Assembly (NCBI GenBank): GCA_964632795.1
Contig: CAZWEZ010000002.1
Span: 58,466-122,465 of the forward strand
Reading direction: 5' to 3'
Length of the DNA stretch: 64,000 bases
Origin: CAZWEZ01 sp964632795
Lineage (GTDB): Bacteria; Pseudomonadota; Alphaproteobacteria; Rhodospirillales; 2-02-FULL-58-16
Shown here: positions 46,808 through 57,310 of the stretch, piece by piece
Layout of the letters: every line of letters begins with the position of its first letter
Numbering within the stretch: the first letter of the stretch is position 1
The notes under the pieces: generated by a model
The model's database searches: none
Seen by the model: the letters and a program-made list of their open reading frames with translations, nothing else
Told to the model about the DNA's origin: nothing
Made by a program: the position numbers and the translations under genes

Positions 46808-47017
46808 ATGAACAATAGGAAATCCCTCAACACCTATCCCGTGAAGCAGGTCATGGGCGCGGCGGGGGCGGTGCAACTGATGAAGCGCGCCTTCGGGCTG
46901 TCGGAGGCCGATATCCTGGGCGGCGCCGGCCAGCTCGAGGTGGCGACCGCGGTCAGCCCGCTGCAACTGGTGATCGACGACATCGTCGAGGCGGCGGATC
47001 GCCACCTCCGGGACTGA
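46808..47017 (+). CDS. Small protein upstream of the corrinoid protein
   Basis: A 69-residue helical protein, with GAAGAVQLMKRAFGLSEADILGG and LVIDDIVEAADRHLRD. It precedes the corrinoid protein by 23 nt and lies just after the large hairpin. No family recognised; possibly a regulatory or truncated piece of a corrinoid methyltransferase system. Confidence 0.5.
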   Translation: MNNRKSLNTYPVKQVMGAAGAVQLMKRAFGLSEADILGGAGQLEVATAVSPLQLVIDDIVEAADRHLRD

Positions 47018-47040
47018 CAGCGGAAGAGAAGAATTATCAC

Positions 47041-47667
47041 ATGGCCATCGAAGACATCTACCGGGCGGTTCTGGAATTCGAGGACGAGGCGGCGGCGCGG
47101 CTGGTCCAGGGCGAGATCGACGGCGGAACCGATACCCGGTGCATCCTCGATGACGGCCTGATCGCCGCCATGGACGAGGTCGGGGCGTTGTTCGGTGAGG
47201 GCGCCCTGTTCGTGCCCGAGATGCTGATGGCGGCCCAGGCCATGAAGGCCGGGCTGGAAGTCCTGCGTCCCCACCTGGCGGAGGCCGACTGCCAACCGGC
47301 CGGGGTCGTCGTCATCGGCACCGTCAAGAACGACCTCCACGACATCGGCAAGAACCTGGTGGCGATGATGCTCGAGGGCGCCGCCTTCAAGGTGGTCGAT
47401 CTCGGGGTCGACGTCGAGGCCGCGGCCTTCGTCGAGGCGGCCCGCGACAACCAGGCCGACGTGGTCGCCATGTCGGCCCTGCTGACGACCACCGTCGAGG
47501 GGATGCGGACCACCGTCGCCGCGCTCAGGGAACGCGACAACCGGATTCGGATCATGATCGGCGGGGCGCCGGTCGATCAGGCCTTCGCCGACGACATCGG
47601 GGCCGACGGTTTCGCCGGCGACGCCCCGGGCGCGGTGGCCCTGGCCCGCCGGCTGAGCGCCGGCTGA
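47041..47667 (+). CDS. Corrinoid (cobalamin-binding) methyltransferase protein, MtgC/MttC-like
   Basis: A 208-residue two-domain protein. The four-helix cap is at about 1-85 and the B12-binding Rossmann domain at about 88-208, with the DxHxxG motif Asp98, His100, Gly103 (KNDLHDIGKN), then GVDV, SALLTTT and IGGAPV loops. Such proteins carry methyl groups from methylamines, glycine betaine or methoxy compounds to tetrahydrofolate. No methyltransferase partner is in the window. A GGAAGAGAAG lies just upstream of the ATG. Confidence 0.9.
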   Translation: MAIEDIYRAVLEFEDEAAARLVQGEIDGGTDTRCILDDGLIAAMDEVGALFGEGALFVPEMLMAAQAMKAGLEVLRPHLAEADCQPAGVVVIGTVKNDLHDIGKNLVAMMLEGAAFKVVDLGVDVEAAAFVEAARDNQADVVAMSALLTTTVEGMRTTVAALRERDNRIRIMIGGAPVDQAFADDIGADGFAGDAPGAVALARRLSAG

Positions 47668-47679
47668 GGCGCGACCGGC

Positions 47680-49173
<1,494 letters not shown>

Positions 49174-49219
49174 TCCGCATCCTTGGTCGAGGGTGGCTGG
49201 TACGTCAAGCAGCGACACG

Positions 49220-49686
49220 TCAACATCGCACCCGATCGCTTTTCGGATCATAGAGGGGTTTCAGGCTGGCTTTCGCCGCAATGCGCCGCCCCGCGACGGC
49301 AACTTCATAGGGCCGTGACTCCACATCCTTGATGTTCGCCCCCAAGGGAATCTCAACAGAGCCCAGCCCAACGGCGCCCCCAAGTGTGTGGCCATAGGTC
49401 CCGGTTGTGATGTGGCCAACGACCTTGCCATCACTGAATATGGGCTCGTTGTGGTAGATGAACGCGTCCGGTTCCTTGAGCAGGAACTGGAGAAGTCGAC
49501 GGCCGGCTCCTTGCTCACGACGGCGCAGCAAAGTGTCCCGCCCAATAAAACCGCCGGGCTTATCGAGTTTACAGGCAAACATGAGGCCCGCTTCCAAAGG
49601 CGTGTCATCATACCCGATATCGTGCCCCCAATGCCGGTATGCTTTCTCGGTGCGCAGGGACTCCGCGGCGTGGAAACCGATCAGCC
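49220..49686 (-). pseudogene. C-terminal fragment of a GcvT-type sarcosine/dimethylglycine dehydrogenase
   Basis: About 155 residues are recognisable, from GFHAAESLRTEKAYRHWGHDIG (the GcvT motif) through DTPLEAGL, HNEPIFSDGKVVGHITTGTYGHTLG to the stop at 49220. This is the tetrahydrofolate-linked C-terminal part of an N-methyl demethylase. The N-terminal FAD domain is missing: homology stops where the transposase remnant begins near 49687. It lies 46 nt upstream of the PLP gene on the same strand. Confidence 0.75.
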
Positions 49687-49689
49687 GTG

Positions 49690-50035
49690 GCGGCGGAGCC
49701 CTGTCACCCGATACCAACAGCTCGAGCAGGTAGCCCGCCACCTGCCGGAGGCCCGCTACCTGCTGGTCGACAAGGCCTACGACGCCGACCACTGGCGGGC
49801 CTGGCTGGAGGGACGCCGCATTCGGCCCGTCATCCCGAATAAGGAAAACCGCAAGCAGCCCTACGACTTCGATGAACAACGCTACAAAGACCGCAACGGC
49901 ATCGAACGGATGTTTGGACGCCTCAAGGACTTCCGTCGCGTCGCCATGCGCTACGACAAAAACGCCGACAACTTCATGGCCGGCTTATACGCCTTTCCAC
50001 AAACGTTGAGTCTTTGGTTGCGGGGGTACGATACC
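49690..50035 (+). mobile_element. IS5-family transposase remnant
   Basis: The C-terminal third of an IS5-type DDE transposase is seen: LPEARYLLVDKAYDADHWRAWLEG, then PVIPNKENRKQPYDFDEQRYKDRNGIERMFGRLKDFRRVAMRYDK in which the final Glu of the DDE set stands at the start of the ERMFGRLK helix. The upstream part, including the first catalytic Asp, is absent, and the tail after NFMAGLYAF looks shifted. The long open frame through this region is a fusion without meaning. Confidence 0.75.
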
Positions 50036-50236
50036 CGCTTTACCGCAGTATCCGAGTTTTGCGCCTTAAGGCGGGAACCGCCATCCCCTCCCGGCCAATT
50101 TCATGCAGGGACAGGTTCAGTCGGCCAGGCGCGCGAAGATAGCCGCAAATTCGTCGGCTGTGTTTCGAACAGCCTGGACCGGATACCCAACACTGTTTCC
50201 CGCAAGGTCATCGTGGTCTTCCCATTTTCGGGTCCC

Positions 50237-50626
50237 CTAACGTGGCCCGTTGTGGTCGTCATCGGGCAGGATATCCCGAATGGTTTGGTTCAGGGCATTC
50301 AGGTCCAAGGGTTTTGGCAACACCCGATCCGCGCCCATGTGCTTCGCAAGATCAAGGTAGGTCATGTTGCGGGTTCGCCCTCCGCCCGAGATCGCGATGA
50401 TCTTGACGTCCGGTTTTTCCCTGCGGAGTTCGATAATTGTCTCTATCCCCTCCTTTTTCGGCATGATCATGTCCGTGATGACAAGACCGACCGGTCGGGC
50501 GCGGAACAAGGCCAGTCCGACTTGGCCGTCAGCCGCCGTGAGCGTCTGGTACCCCTTGTGCGTCAGGTACTCCGCGATTTCTTCGCAGGCCTGGGGATCG
50601 TCGTCGATGATAAGGATTGTCTGCAT
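50237..50626 (-). CDS. Single-domain response regulator (CheY-like)
   Basis: A 129-residue receiver. Acidic pocket IIDDDPQ (residues 6-12), phospho-acceptor Asp52 in VITDMIMPKKEG, Thr/Ser at ISGGG, and Lys in VLPKPLD. The ATG at 50624-50626 starts the receiver fold; GGGGGA precedes it. No output domain, so it acts by protein contact. The stop is TAG; the same frame stays open for 39 more codons. Confidence 0.9.
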   Translation of the reverse strand: MQTILIIDDDPQACEEIAEYLTHKGYQTLTAADGQVGLALFRARPVGLVITDMIMPKKEGIETIIELRREKPDVKIIAISGGGRTRNMTYLDLAKHMGADRVLPKPLDLNALNQTIRDILPDDDHNGPR

Positions 50627-50873
50627 CGTCTCCCCCGCGCAGAGCAACTCATGCGATGGTACCATGAACAGGGCGCCATAACCATGCTGGTCCTTGCCCA
50701 GCCGAAGATTGGCACCGGACACTATTTGTGACATCATTTGGGGTGCCCACCCGGAGAACACACACAGGTGGCCGATCGGACACGCTGTGTTCCCCGCAGG
50801 CCAGGAAACCGGGAAACTTCAGGGGCCCACGATAACATCGGATCGATCGCTTTTTCGTTGAAGAAACGGTGCC

Positions 50874-52397
50874 ATGGCAAGAAAATCCGGCAAGTCGCTG
50901 CGTAAGGAATTTTGGGAAAGGGTGGCGCGGTTCGCACAGCGCGCCGCCGGAAGTGAGGAGAAGAAACCGGGGCCTTCGGCAGAACCCAGGAATCACGGTA
51001 TTAAACCAATCGACGTGGCCGGCTTCGCGGATAAGGTGAAACAGGTTCTTGACCGGCAGGGAGTAGCAACGGGAGGCACCATATATGTCGTCGACCTGGG
51101 CCAGTTTCGCGAACAGCTTGGCGACGAATGGCCCAAACTTGCGGACAGGGTCGAAATGATGGTCGATGCTGAAATTCGGCGCCGGCTGACGCCTGTGGAT
51201 TTGTACGCGAAGCTGGGCGGGTCGGCCTTCGTTATCGTGTTTGGTGGTTTGACTGAGGATGAGGCGAAGCTCAAATGCGCTCTCATTGCCGAGGAAGTAC
51301 GCAAGCGTCTGGTCGGCGTGGACCCTGCCCTGAAAGACGTTAAGGTGGGATCGGCAGTCGCTCACCTTGACCGGAAAACATGGGTCGAGGACATCGACCT
51401 AGAGAACCTTATGCAGAAAATAACCCAAGATCAAACGGACGAGACCGTTCAGACGCCCAACTTTCGTTGGCGGGAAGGCTCTCCCCGGGGCACCGGCCAG
51501 GACTTCGGCGGTGCGCCAACCTTACAATGGCGGACGCGGCGAAATGTGCTCCGGGGTTTGCGCCCCGGGTCGGACCCGTTGCCATCGGATTCGGAGTCGG
51601 CAGATGCGGTGGCCTCTTCCTTGGAGTCGACCAGCATCCATTTTATCTACCGCCCCATGTGGGATGTGCGGCGAGAAGTGCTCTCCACGTACTTCTGCCT
51701 GCCCGTACTGCTCGATTCTTCCGGCGAGGGCATCATTGACGACGTCCTGCCCACTGGGAGTACGGTCGCGGAAGTCGTGGACCTCGACATCCTGACGCTA
51801 CAAAAGGTGATCGGCGACCTGAAGGCTCTCGCGGAAAAGAACCGCCGGTTGCTCGTTGGTCTGCCCGTGCGTTTCAGGACTCTGGACGCACCATTGGCTC
51901 AACGAACCAGGCTCATCGATGTCTTGCACACCGTTCCCGACGAGTTGCGCCGGCTGCTGATCGCCGAAATTGTCGAGGTTCCGGACGGAACACCCGGCAT
52001 TCGGCTTCTCGATATTGTGGAGACAATCAAGCCCTTCACCAGGGCGGTGTACCTGCAAACGAACCTCGGCCTACGGAATTTTTCGCGGCTTGGCGAGATG
52101 CGCATCTTTGCCGTCGGCCTCGATACCCATCGCCTGGAAATGGACGAGGGCGATTGTATCGAAGCCCTGCAAGATTTCGCGGAAGCTGCCAACGCCTTGG
52201 GGCTCCGTACCTATATCCATGGCTTGCGCTCCCTTAGTCTGACCGTGGCGGCGGTCTGCGCCGGTTTCGATTATGTCGGCGGAGATACCGTAGCTTCGAT
52301 CATCGATGCCCCGGAAACAATGTACAGATACCGATTCGAAGACCTTTTCAGAGAACTCGCCGAGAGTGCAAAGGTATTGGCTGACTCTCGCCAATAA
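50874..52397 (+). CDS. Degenerate GGDEF-EAL-like signalling protein
   Basis: A 507-residue soluble protein. Residues about 45-160 resemble a diguanylate cyclase fold, but the active loop reads KLGGSAFVIVF instead of GGDEF, so catalysis is unlikely. A linker (about 185-245) leads to a C-terminal EAL-like barrel (about 255-490) ending LRTYIHGLRSLSLTVAAVCAGFDYVGGD, with the catalytic EAL glutamate not recognisable. It may bind c-di-GMP or act as a scaffold for the neighbouring response regulator and Hpt proteins. Confidence 0.7.
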   Translation: MARKSGKSLRKEFWERVARFAQRAAGSEEKKPGPSAEPRNHGIKPIDVAGFADKVKQVLDRQGVATGGTIYVVDLGQFREQLGDEWPKLADRVEMMVDAEIRRRLTPVDLYAKLGGSAFVIVFGGLTEDEAKLKCALIAEEVRKRLVGVDPALKDVKVGSAVAHLDRKTWVEDIDLENLMQKITQDQTDETVQTPNFRWREGSPRGTGQDFGGAPTLQWRTRRNVLRGLRPGSDPLPSDSESADAVASSLESTSIHFIYRPMWDVRREVLSTYFCLPVLLDSSGEGIIDDVLPTGSTVAEVVDLDILTLQKVIGDLKALAEKNRRLLVGLPVRFRTLDAPLAQRTRLIDVLHTVPDELRRLLIAEIVEVPDGTPGIRLLDIVETIKPFTRAVYLQTNLGLRNFSRLGEMRIFAVGLDTHRLEMDEGDCIEALQDFAEAANALGLRTYIHGLRSLSLTVAAVCAGFDYVGGDTVASIIDAPETMYRYRFEDLFRELAESAKVLADSRQ

Positions 52398-52524
52398 ACG
52401 AGTGGCCTGAAACCGGCGGCGCAATAATCTCCTACTGAAGCGGCCGGGAGGATATATGGCATGGATTGATGTCGGCGTGTACGATTGGCGTGTCATCATG
52501 AGGGGCTGCCAGCGACGTTTGTAT

Positions 52525-52899
52525 CTAGAGCATTTGTTTCTCCGCCAGCTCTAACTCGGTTCGCAAGCGGTTAATAAAATGGTTGATTTCGGATTTTTCG
52601 GGCTCGGTGTTTTCGTCCCAAGAGTCCAGATAGTCTTCCAAATCCCCTGCAATTTCGCTGACCGAAGAAAACCCGAAGGTCGCTCCTGCTCCCCTTAATC
52701 TATGGGCCTCGGCTCGGATGCATTCTAAGGCCTCAACGGCTCTCTCGCGGGACTCATTTGCCCGCGCCAGCTCAGCTTCCATATTTTTTAGTCTTTCGGC
52801 GAAGCGCTCAATAAACTGGACGCGCAGCTTGGTGAAGACTGCGTCATCATCGTCAATGGGGCCTAGTCCCAACTCCGCCCTCCATTGTGGTGCGTTCAC
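52525..52899 (-). CDS. Hpt-domain phosphotransfer protein
   Basis: A 124-residue helical protein. The phosphohistidine motif is AHRLRGAGATFGF, with His66 as acceptor. A coiled helix (about 25-60) precedes it. The start is GTG at 52897-52899. It could pass phosphate to either single-domain response regulator nearby (50237 or 53002). Confidence 0.85.
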   Translation of the reverse strand: MNAPQWRAELGLGPIDDDDAVFTKLRVQFIERFAERLKNMEAELARANESRERAVEALECIRAEAHRLRGAGATFGFSSVSEIAGDLEDYLDSWDENTEPEKSEINHFINRLRTELELAEKQML

Positions 52900-53001
52900 C
52901 CATCCGTGCCGGCCGATGTCTCAGCCAACGTTGGCGACAACGAAGACGAAATTATATATACTTGATTACTCCCTGTTAATCACCCCGGGTTTGCGCGCGC
53001 C

Positions 53002-53391
53002 ATGACCGACGCAACCTATTCGATTCTCATCGCCGACGACGACGAACTTCTCGTCAAGCTGCTCGAGCACAAGCTCGGACAGGAAGGATACCAGGTGACC
53101 AGCGTCGGCAACGGCGAGGAGGCCCTCGACAAGGTCGCCGCCAACAAGCCCGACCTGATCGTGCTGGATGGAATGATGCCCGGCCTGGACGGCTTCGAGG
53201 TCCTGAGGCGGCTTAAGGAAAACGAGGAAACCCGTGATACGCCCGTCGTCATGCTGACCGCCCGGGGGATGGAGCGCGACATCGTCGCCGGACTCGACCT
53301 CGGCGCCGAGGAGTACATCGTCAAACCCTTCCTGCCCGCCGAACTCATTACCCGGGTCAACCGCCTTATCCGGGACAAGGGCTCCAGGTGA
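53002..53391 (+). CDS. Single-domain response regulator of the polysaccharide operon
   Basis: A 129-residue receiver with IADDD (residues 10-14), phospho-acceptor Asp56 in IVLDGMMPG, MLTARG and Lys108 in EYIVKPF. It is the first gene of an operon with an outer-membrane barrel, HEAT protein and glycosyltransferase. Its TGA overlaps the GTG start of the next gene. It probably gates the synthase or export machinery by protein contact. Confidence 0.93.
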   Translation: MTDATYSILIADDDELLVKLLEHKLGQEGYQVTSVGNGEEALDKVAANKPDLIVLDGMMPGLDGFEVLRRLKENEETRDTPVVMLTARGMERDIVAGLDLGAEEYIVKPFLPAELITRVNRLIRDKGSR

Positions 53392-54668
53392 AAGCGCGCT
53401 TCAAGGCACTTTACGTAATTGCGGCGCTTTCGTTGCCGGTCGGGCCGTTGACGCCGGGGCTGGCGATGGCTGCGGAGGATTTCGATACCCTCTACCGCAC
53501 CGCCCTCGAGGCGCGCTATTCGGGCGATTTCGCCGCCGCCAGGGACTACCTGGAACGGGCCCTGGCGCTCAAGCCCGACCATGTGGAGGCGCTGTACCAT
53601 TTGGGGCTGGTCCGGGGGTTTCAGAAGGATTTCCGGGGCGCTTTGGAGACCCTGAGCCGGGCGCTGGCACTGGCGCCCGGCAATATGAACGTTCGCATTG
53701 CGACGGCCAGGATCAAGGGATGGAGCGGCCGGCTGGCCGAAGCGATCGACGAGGCCAAGGGGATCGTCGAGGACGCGCCGGCCAACGTCGAAGCCCGCAA
53801 CCTGCTGGGCCGGTTGTTCTATTACCGAGAAGACCTGGACGCCGCACGGGCTGCCTTCAAGGAAGCCGCCCGGTTGGCCCCAAGCGATCCGGAAGCCGAA
53901 AAAGGGCTCGCCGACGTCCGCCGGGCTCAGGAGGCCAAGCTTCTCCCTGAACCCGTTGAGGATTTCCGCTGGCGCCTGGACGCCGGCTACACCGGCAGTG
54001 AATTCTCACGCAGCAAAAACAAGGGCTGGCACGAAGGAAACCTGCAGCTTTCTTACGGCTTGACCGGGGACACCAAGGTCCACGCTCGCGTTGAGAGAAG
54101 CCGGCGCTTCGGCTTGACGGACACCTACCTGAGAACCGGGATCGACTACCGCTTCCTTCCCTGGCTTCGTGGATATGCCCGGATCGGCGCTACTCCCAGC
54201 GCCGACTTCCTGCCCCGGTGGACGGCTGACGCCGGCGGATCGGTGCGCATCAAGGAGGGCGGAGAATGGATAGGAACGACCCTTCTGACCCTTGATCTGC
54301 GCCAGCGCCATTACGTCACCGGGGACATCAGGAACGGAGATCCCGGGGTCCAGATTTATTTTTTCGATGGATGGGCCTGGGCGACCGGCAAATGGATCAA
54401 CTCCTATGACGTCCGTGCCGACAAGCGGCTTACCGGTTGGTCGGGAAGGGGCGACTGGCAGGTCGTGGACGGTTTCCGCGTCTTTGCCGGCATGTCGCGG
54501 TCGCCGGAAACCGATCTCGGCGTGACCGTCGACACCCTTTCCAGGTTCGCCGGTTTGAACGTGGACATAACCCCCGAGTTCGGCGTCAACCTTGCGTATA
54601 CCCGGGACAACCGCAAAGGATCCTACATACGCAACGTGGTTTCCGCCGGCCTGACTTTCCGTTTCTAA
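53388..54668 (+). CDS. TPR protein with C-terminal YaiO-type outer-membrane beta-barrel
   Basis: A 426-residue exported protein. A signal peptide (about 1-28, ending LAMAA) is followed by four to five TPR units (about 30-185, e.g. AAARDYLERALALKPDHVEALYHLG). A beta-barrel of amphipathic strands (about 195-426) ends in aromatic Phe (VSAGLTFRF), the outer-membrane insertion signal. GTG start with 4-nt overlap. The build resembles export partners of poly-beta-linked exopolysaccharide synthases. Confidence 0.85.
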   Translation: MKARFKALYVIAALSLPVGPLTPGLAMAAEDFDTLYRTALEARYSGDFAAARDYLERALALKPDHVEALYHLGLVRGFQKDFRGALETLSRALALAPGNMNVRIATARIKGWSGRLAEAIDEAKGIVEDAPANVEARNLLGRLFYYREDLDAARAAFKEAARLAPSDPEAEKGLADVRRAQEAKLLPEPVEDFRWRLDAGYTGSEFSRSKNKGWHEGNLQLSYGLTGDTKVHARVERSRRFGLTDTYLRTGIDYRFLPWLRGYARIGATPSADFLPRWTADAGGSVRIKEGGEWIGTTLLTLDLRQRHYVTGDIRNGDPGVQIYFFDGWAWATGKWINSYDVRADKRLTGWSGRGDWQVVDGFRVFAGMSRSPETDLGVTVDTLSRFAGLNVDITPEFGVNLAYTRDNRKGSYIRNVVSAGLTFRF

Positions 54669-54679
54669 GCCCTGCCGAT

Positions 54680-55732
54680 ATGCCATTGCTTCAGTCAATC
54701 TGGTGGACGTCACTGGCCCTCGCCGGGCTGTCCGTCGTGATGATGTCCGTGCTGGTCCTCCGCAAGGTGCGCATCCTGAAGAACGAACGCTGGTGGGAGA
54801 AAAGGAAAGGCGAGATCGCCGGGCGAATCATGGAATGCCTGGACGCGCCGGCGGACGCGCCGCTCGTACTGGAAGTCCGGGACGACCGTGACGTCCGGCT
54901 GGTCACTGAAATCGCCTATGAATTGTCCGGAACGGTCAGGGGGGAGACCCGCCGGCGCCTAACCGACCTGTTGGAAGAGGTCGGCGGCTGGGAGGCCAAC
55001 ATTGCCCTGCTCAAATCCGGCAAGGAGAGGTTGCGCGTCCAGGCCGTTGAAAGCCTGACGCTCTTTTCGGGGGAGAACGTCAAACACGCCCTTATGGACG
55101 TTCTTCAAGACCCTTCCCAGAACGTCCGCTTCACCGCGGCCAAGGCTCTGATCGACATCGACGCGGAACTGACCGTTTCCGACCTGATCGAGAAGCTGGA
55201 CATCGGGGGCAAGGTAAACCCCCGCGCGCTGCGCGAGATATTCCGTAAAATCGCCCCGGGCTCGGTGCCGGAGTTGCTGGAAATCGTCAAGGGTGATTAC
55301 CCGGAGGCGGTCAAACTGCTTGCCATTGACGCCCTCGGCCACTGTAACGACTTTACCTTGATCCCCGCCATCGCCGCCCTGGTTGATTCGCCTTCGGTGA
55401 ACGTCCGCGCCGAAGCCTTCAGGGCACTGACCGCCCTCGGCCACCCCTTGGCCCTGCCCGTAGTGCTCAAGGGGCTTTCCGACGCGTCCTGGGTCATCCG
55501 CGCCCAGGCGGCAATCTGCGCCGGGCGGATCGGCCTCGGCGAAACCCTGCCGGTCCTTTCCGGACTCCTCGGCGACGGGAAATGGTGGGTGCGCTACAGG
55601 GCGGCTTGCGCCCTGAAGCAATTGGGAGAAGACGGGATCGAAGCGTTGATGAACGTCAGCAAGGACGAAACGCGGGGGGCCAGAGCGGCAAAGACCGCCC
55701 AGATGGTCCTGTTCGAAGAGAAACCGCCATGA
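54680..55732 (+). CDS. Membrane-anchored HEAT-repeat protein
   Basis: A 350-residue protein with one N-terminal membrane helix (about 5-25, WTSLALAGLSVVMMSVLVL) and a cytoplasmic array of HEAT/PBS-type repeats (about 90-340, e.g. DPSQNVRFTAAKALIDI, SPSVNVRAEAFRALTALG, GKWWVRYRAACALKQLG). It overlaps the glycosyltransferase start. The repeats offer a platform for the response regulator and synthase. Confidence 0.85.
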   Translation: MPLLQSIWWTSLALAGLSVVMMSVLVLRKVRILKNERWWEKRKGEIAGRIMECLDAPADAPLVLEVRDDRDVRLVTEIAYELSGTVRGETRRRLTDLLEEVGGWEANIALLKSGKERLRVQAVESLTLFSGENVKHALMDVLQDPSQNVRFTAAKALIDIDAELTVSDLIEKLDIGGKVNPRALREIFRKIAPGSVPELLEIVKGDYPEAVKLLAIDALGHCNDFTLIPAIAALVDSPSVNVRAEAFRALTALGHPLALPVVLKGLSDASWVIRAQAAICAGRIGLGETLPVLSGLLGDGKWWVRYRAACALKQLGEDGIEALMNVSKDETRGARAAKTAQMVLFEEKPP

Positions 55733-57162
55733 GCCTGGATCCGGAAATCCTGCGCGGCTGGGTGGAAATCGTCGCTCTGCCGGTCTCCACGTTCATCATC
55801 TCCGTTTCCGCGGTTCAGAACATCCTCTATCTGGTTCAACTGGTCATCGCCCACGGGTTCCTCCACGGGCGGCTGCTGGTGCGCGGACCGTCCAAGACCT
55901 GGCAGATGTACAGCGAAACCACAATGCCCATTTCGCTGTTGGTTCCGGCCTACAACGAGGAACCGACCATCGTCGAAAACATCCACTCCTTGCTGGCCCT
56001 GCACTATCCCAACTTCGAGCTGATCGTCATCAACGACGGATCCAAGGACAACACCCTGAACGCAGCCGTAAAGGCCTTCGGCCTCGGCCCCCTCATCCGT
56101 CCCTATGAGACCGAGATCCCCCACGCCAAGATCCGCGGCCTTTACGGTTCGCACCGTTATCCCAACCTGGTCGTCGTCGACAAGGAAAACGGAGGCAAGG
56201 CCGACGCCTTGAACGCCGGGATCAATCTATCGCGGCTCCCCCTTTTCTGCGCGATCGACGCCGATTCCATCCTCGAGTCAGACGCCCTTTTGAGGGCGGT
56301 CCAACCCTTTGCCGAAGATCCCGACAGGGTGGTCGCCGTAGGCGGCACCGTGCGCATCGCCAACGGCTGCCAGGTGCACGCCGGGCAGGTGGTTTCCATC
56401 GACATTCCCAACCGCCTGCTTCCCCTTTTCCAGGTGGTCGAATACCTGCGCGCCTTCCTGATGGCGCGGATAGCGTGGAGCCGTCTCAACGCCTTGATGC
56501 TGGTTTCGGGGGCCTTCGGAATCTTCCGCCGAAGGGCCGTCCTCGCCGCCGGGGGCTACAACACCAAGACCGTCGGCGAGGACCTGGAACTGATCGTCAA
56601 ACTCCACAGGCGGCTCAAGGAGAGCGGTACCGATTACGAGATCGTCTATGTGCCGGACCCGGTGTGCTGGACCGAGGCGCCAGCGTCCCTCAGGGAACTC
56701 GGACGCCAGCGCATGCGCTGGCAGCGCGGTGCCCTGGAAACCTTCTTTGCCCACATCAAGATGCTGGGAAACCCACGTTACGGGGCCGCCGGCCTGATCG
56801 GCTACCCCCACATGCTGCTGGTCGACGCCTTGGGGCCGCCGGTCGAGTTCCTGGGCTACCTGCTGGTGCCGGCGTTCTGGTACCTGGACGTCCTCAGTTG
56901 GGATTTCTTCGTCGCCTATCTGGCGCTTACCTTCGTCTTCGGAATCTCGATCAGCGTCGGCTCCCTGTTCCTGGAGGAACTTGAACTGAAGAAGTACCCC
57001 CGCCCGAAACACCTGGTGGTCCTGACCCTGGTCGCCGTCCTCGAGAACTTCGGTTACCGTCAGATCAACAACGTCTGGCGGATGGCCGGTTGTTGGCAAT
57101 TCATTGTCGGCCGCAAGGGGAAATGGGGCGAGATGACCCGGGCCGGTTTCGAGAAGTCCTAA
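55729..57162 (+). CDS. Membrane glycosyltransferase family 2, exopolysaccharide synthase
   Basis: A 477-residue processive GT2. A membrane helix at about 15-42 is followed by the GT-A domain with ISLLVPAYNEE, VINDGSKDN, the DADS metal site, GED and the QRMRW (Q-x2-RW) product-binding motif, then three C-terminal helices. It is of the PgaC/NodC/hyaluronan-synthase class and would polymerise a UDP- or GDP-sugar and push the chain through the membrane. No PilZ domain is visible; regulation probably comes from the operon's response regulator. Confidence 0.92.
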   Translation: MSLDPEILRGWVEIVALPVSTFIISVSAVQNILYLVQLVIAHGFLHGRLLVRGPSKTWQMYSETTMPISLLVPAYNEEPTIVENIHSLLALHYPNFELIVINDGSKDNTLNAAVKAFGLGPLIRPYETEIPHAKIRGLYGSHRYPNLVVVDKENGGKADALNAGINLSRLPLFCAIDADSILESDALLRAVQPFAEDPDRVVAVGGTVRIANGCQVHAGQVVSIDIPNRLLPLFQVVEYLRAFLMARIAWSRLNALMLVSGAFGIFRRRAVLAAGGYNTKTVGEDLELIVKLHRRLKESGTDYEIVYVPDPVCWTEAPASLRELGRQRMRWQRGALETFFAHIKMLGNPRYGAAGLIGYPHMLLVDALGPPVEFLGYLLVPAFWYLDVLSWDFFVAYLALTFVFGISISVGSLFLEELELKKYPRPKHLVVLTLVAVLENFGYRQINNVWRMAGCWQFIVGRKGKWGEMTRAGFEKS

Positions 57163-57310
57163 CGTTTGGTCTAAGAGGGTTGCGGAGGCTCGATGCCACC
57201 GAGGGCTCTTTGCATTTTAGCTTCGCCGCCACCATGGCATCGGCCTCCGCATTCAGCTGCGGCCCGGGACGTCTGCTGGCATCGTCCCGGAGCGCGCGAG
57301 GGGGAAACCC

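Noticed and set aside
49388..50731. A 447-codon plus-strand frame
   Set aside because: Only about 49690-50035 resembles a transposase. The ends are antisense to the demethylase fragment and the response regulator, so it is not one gene.
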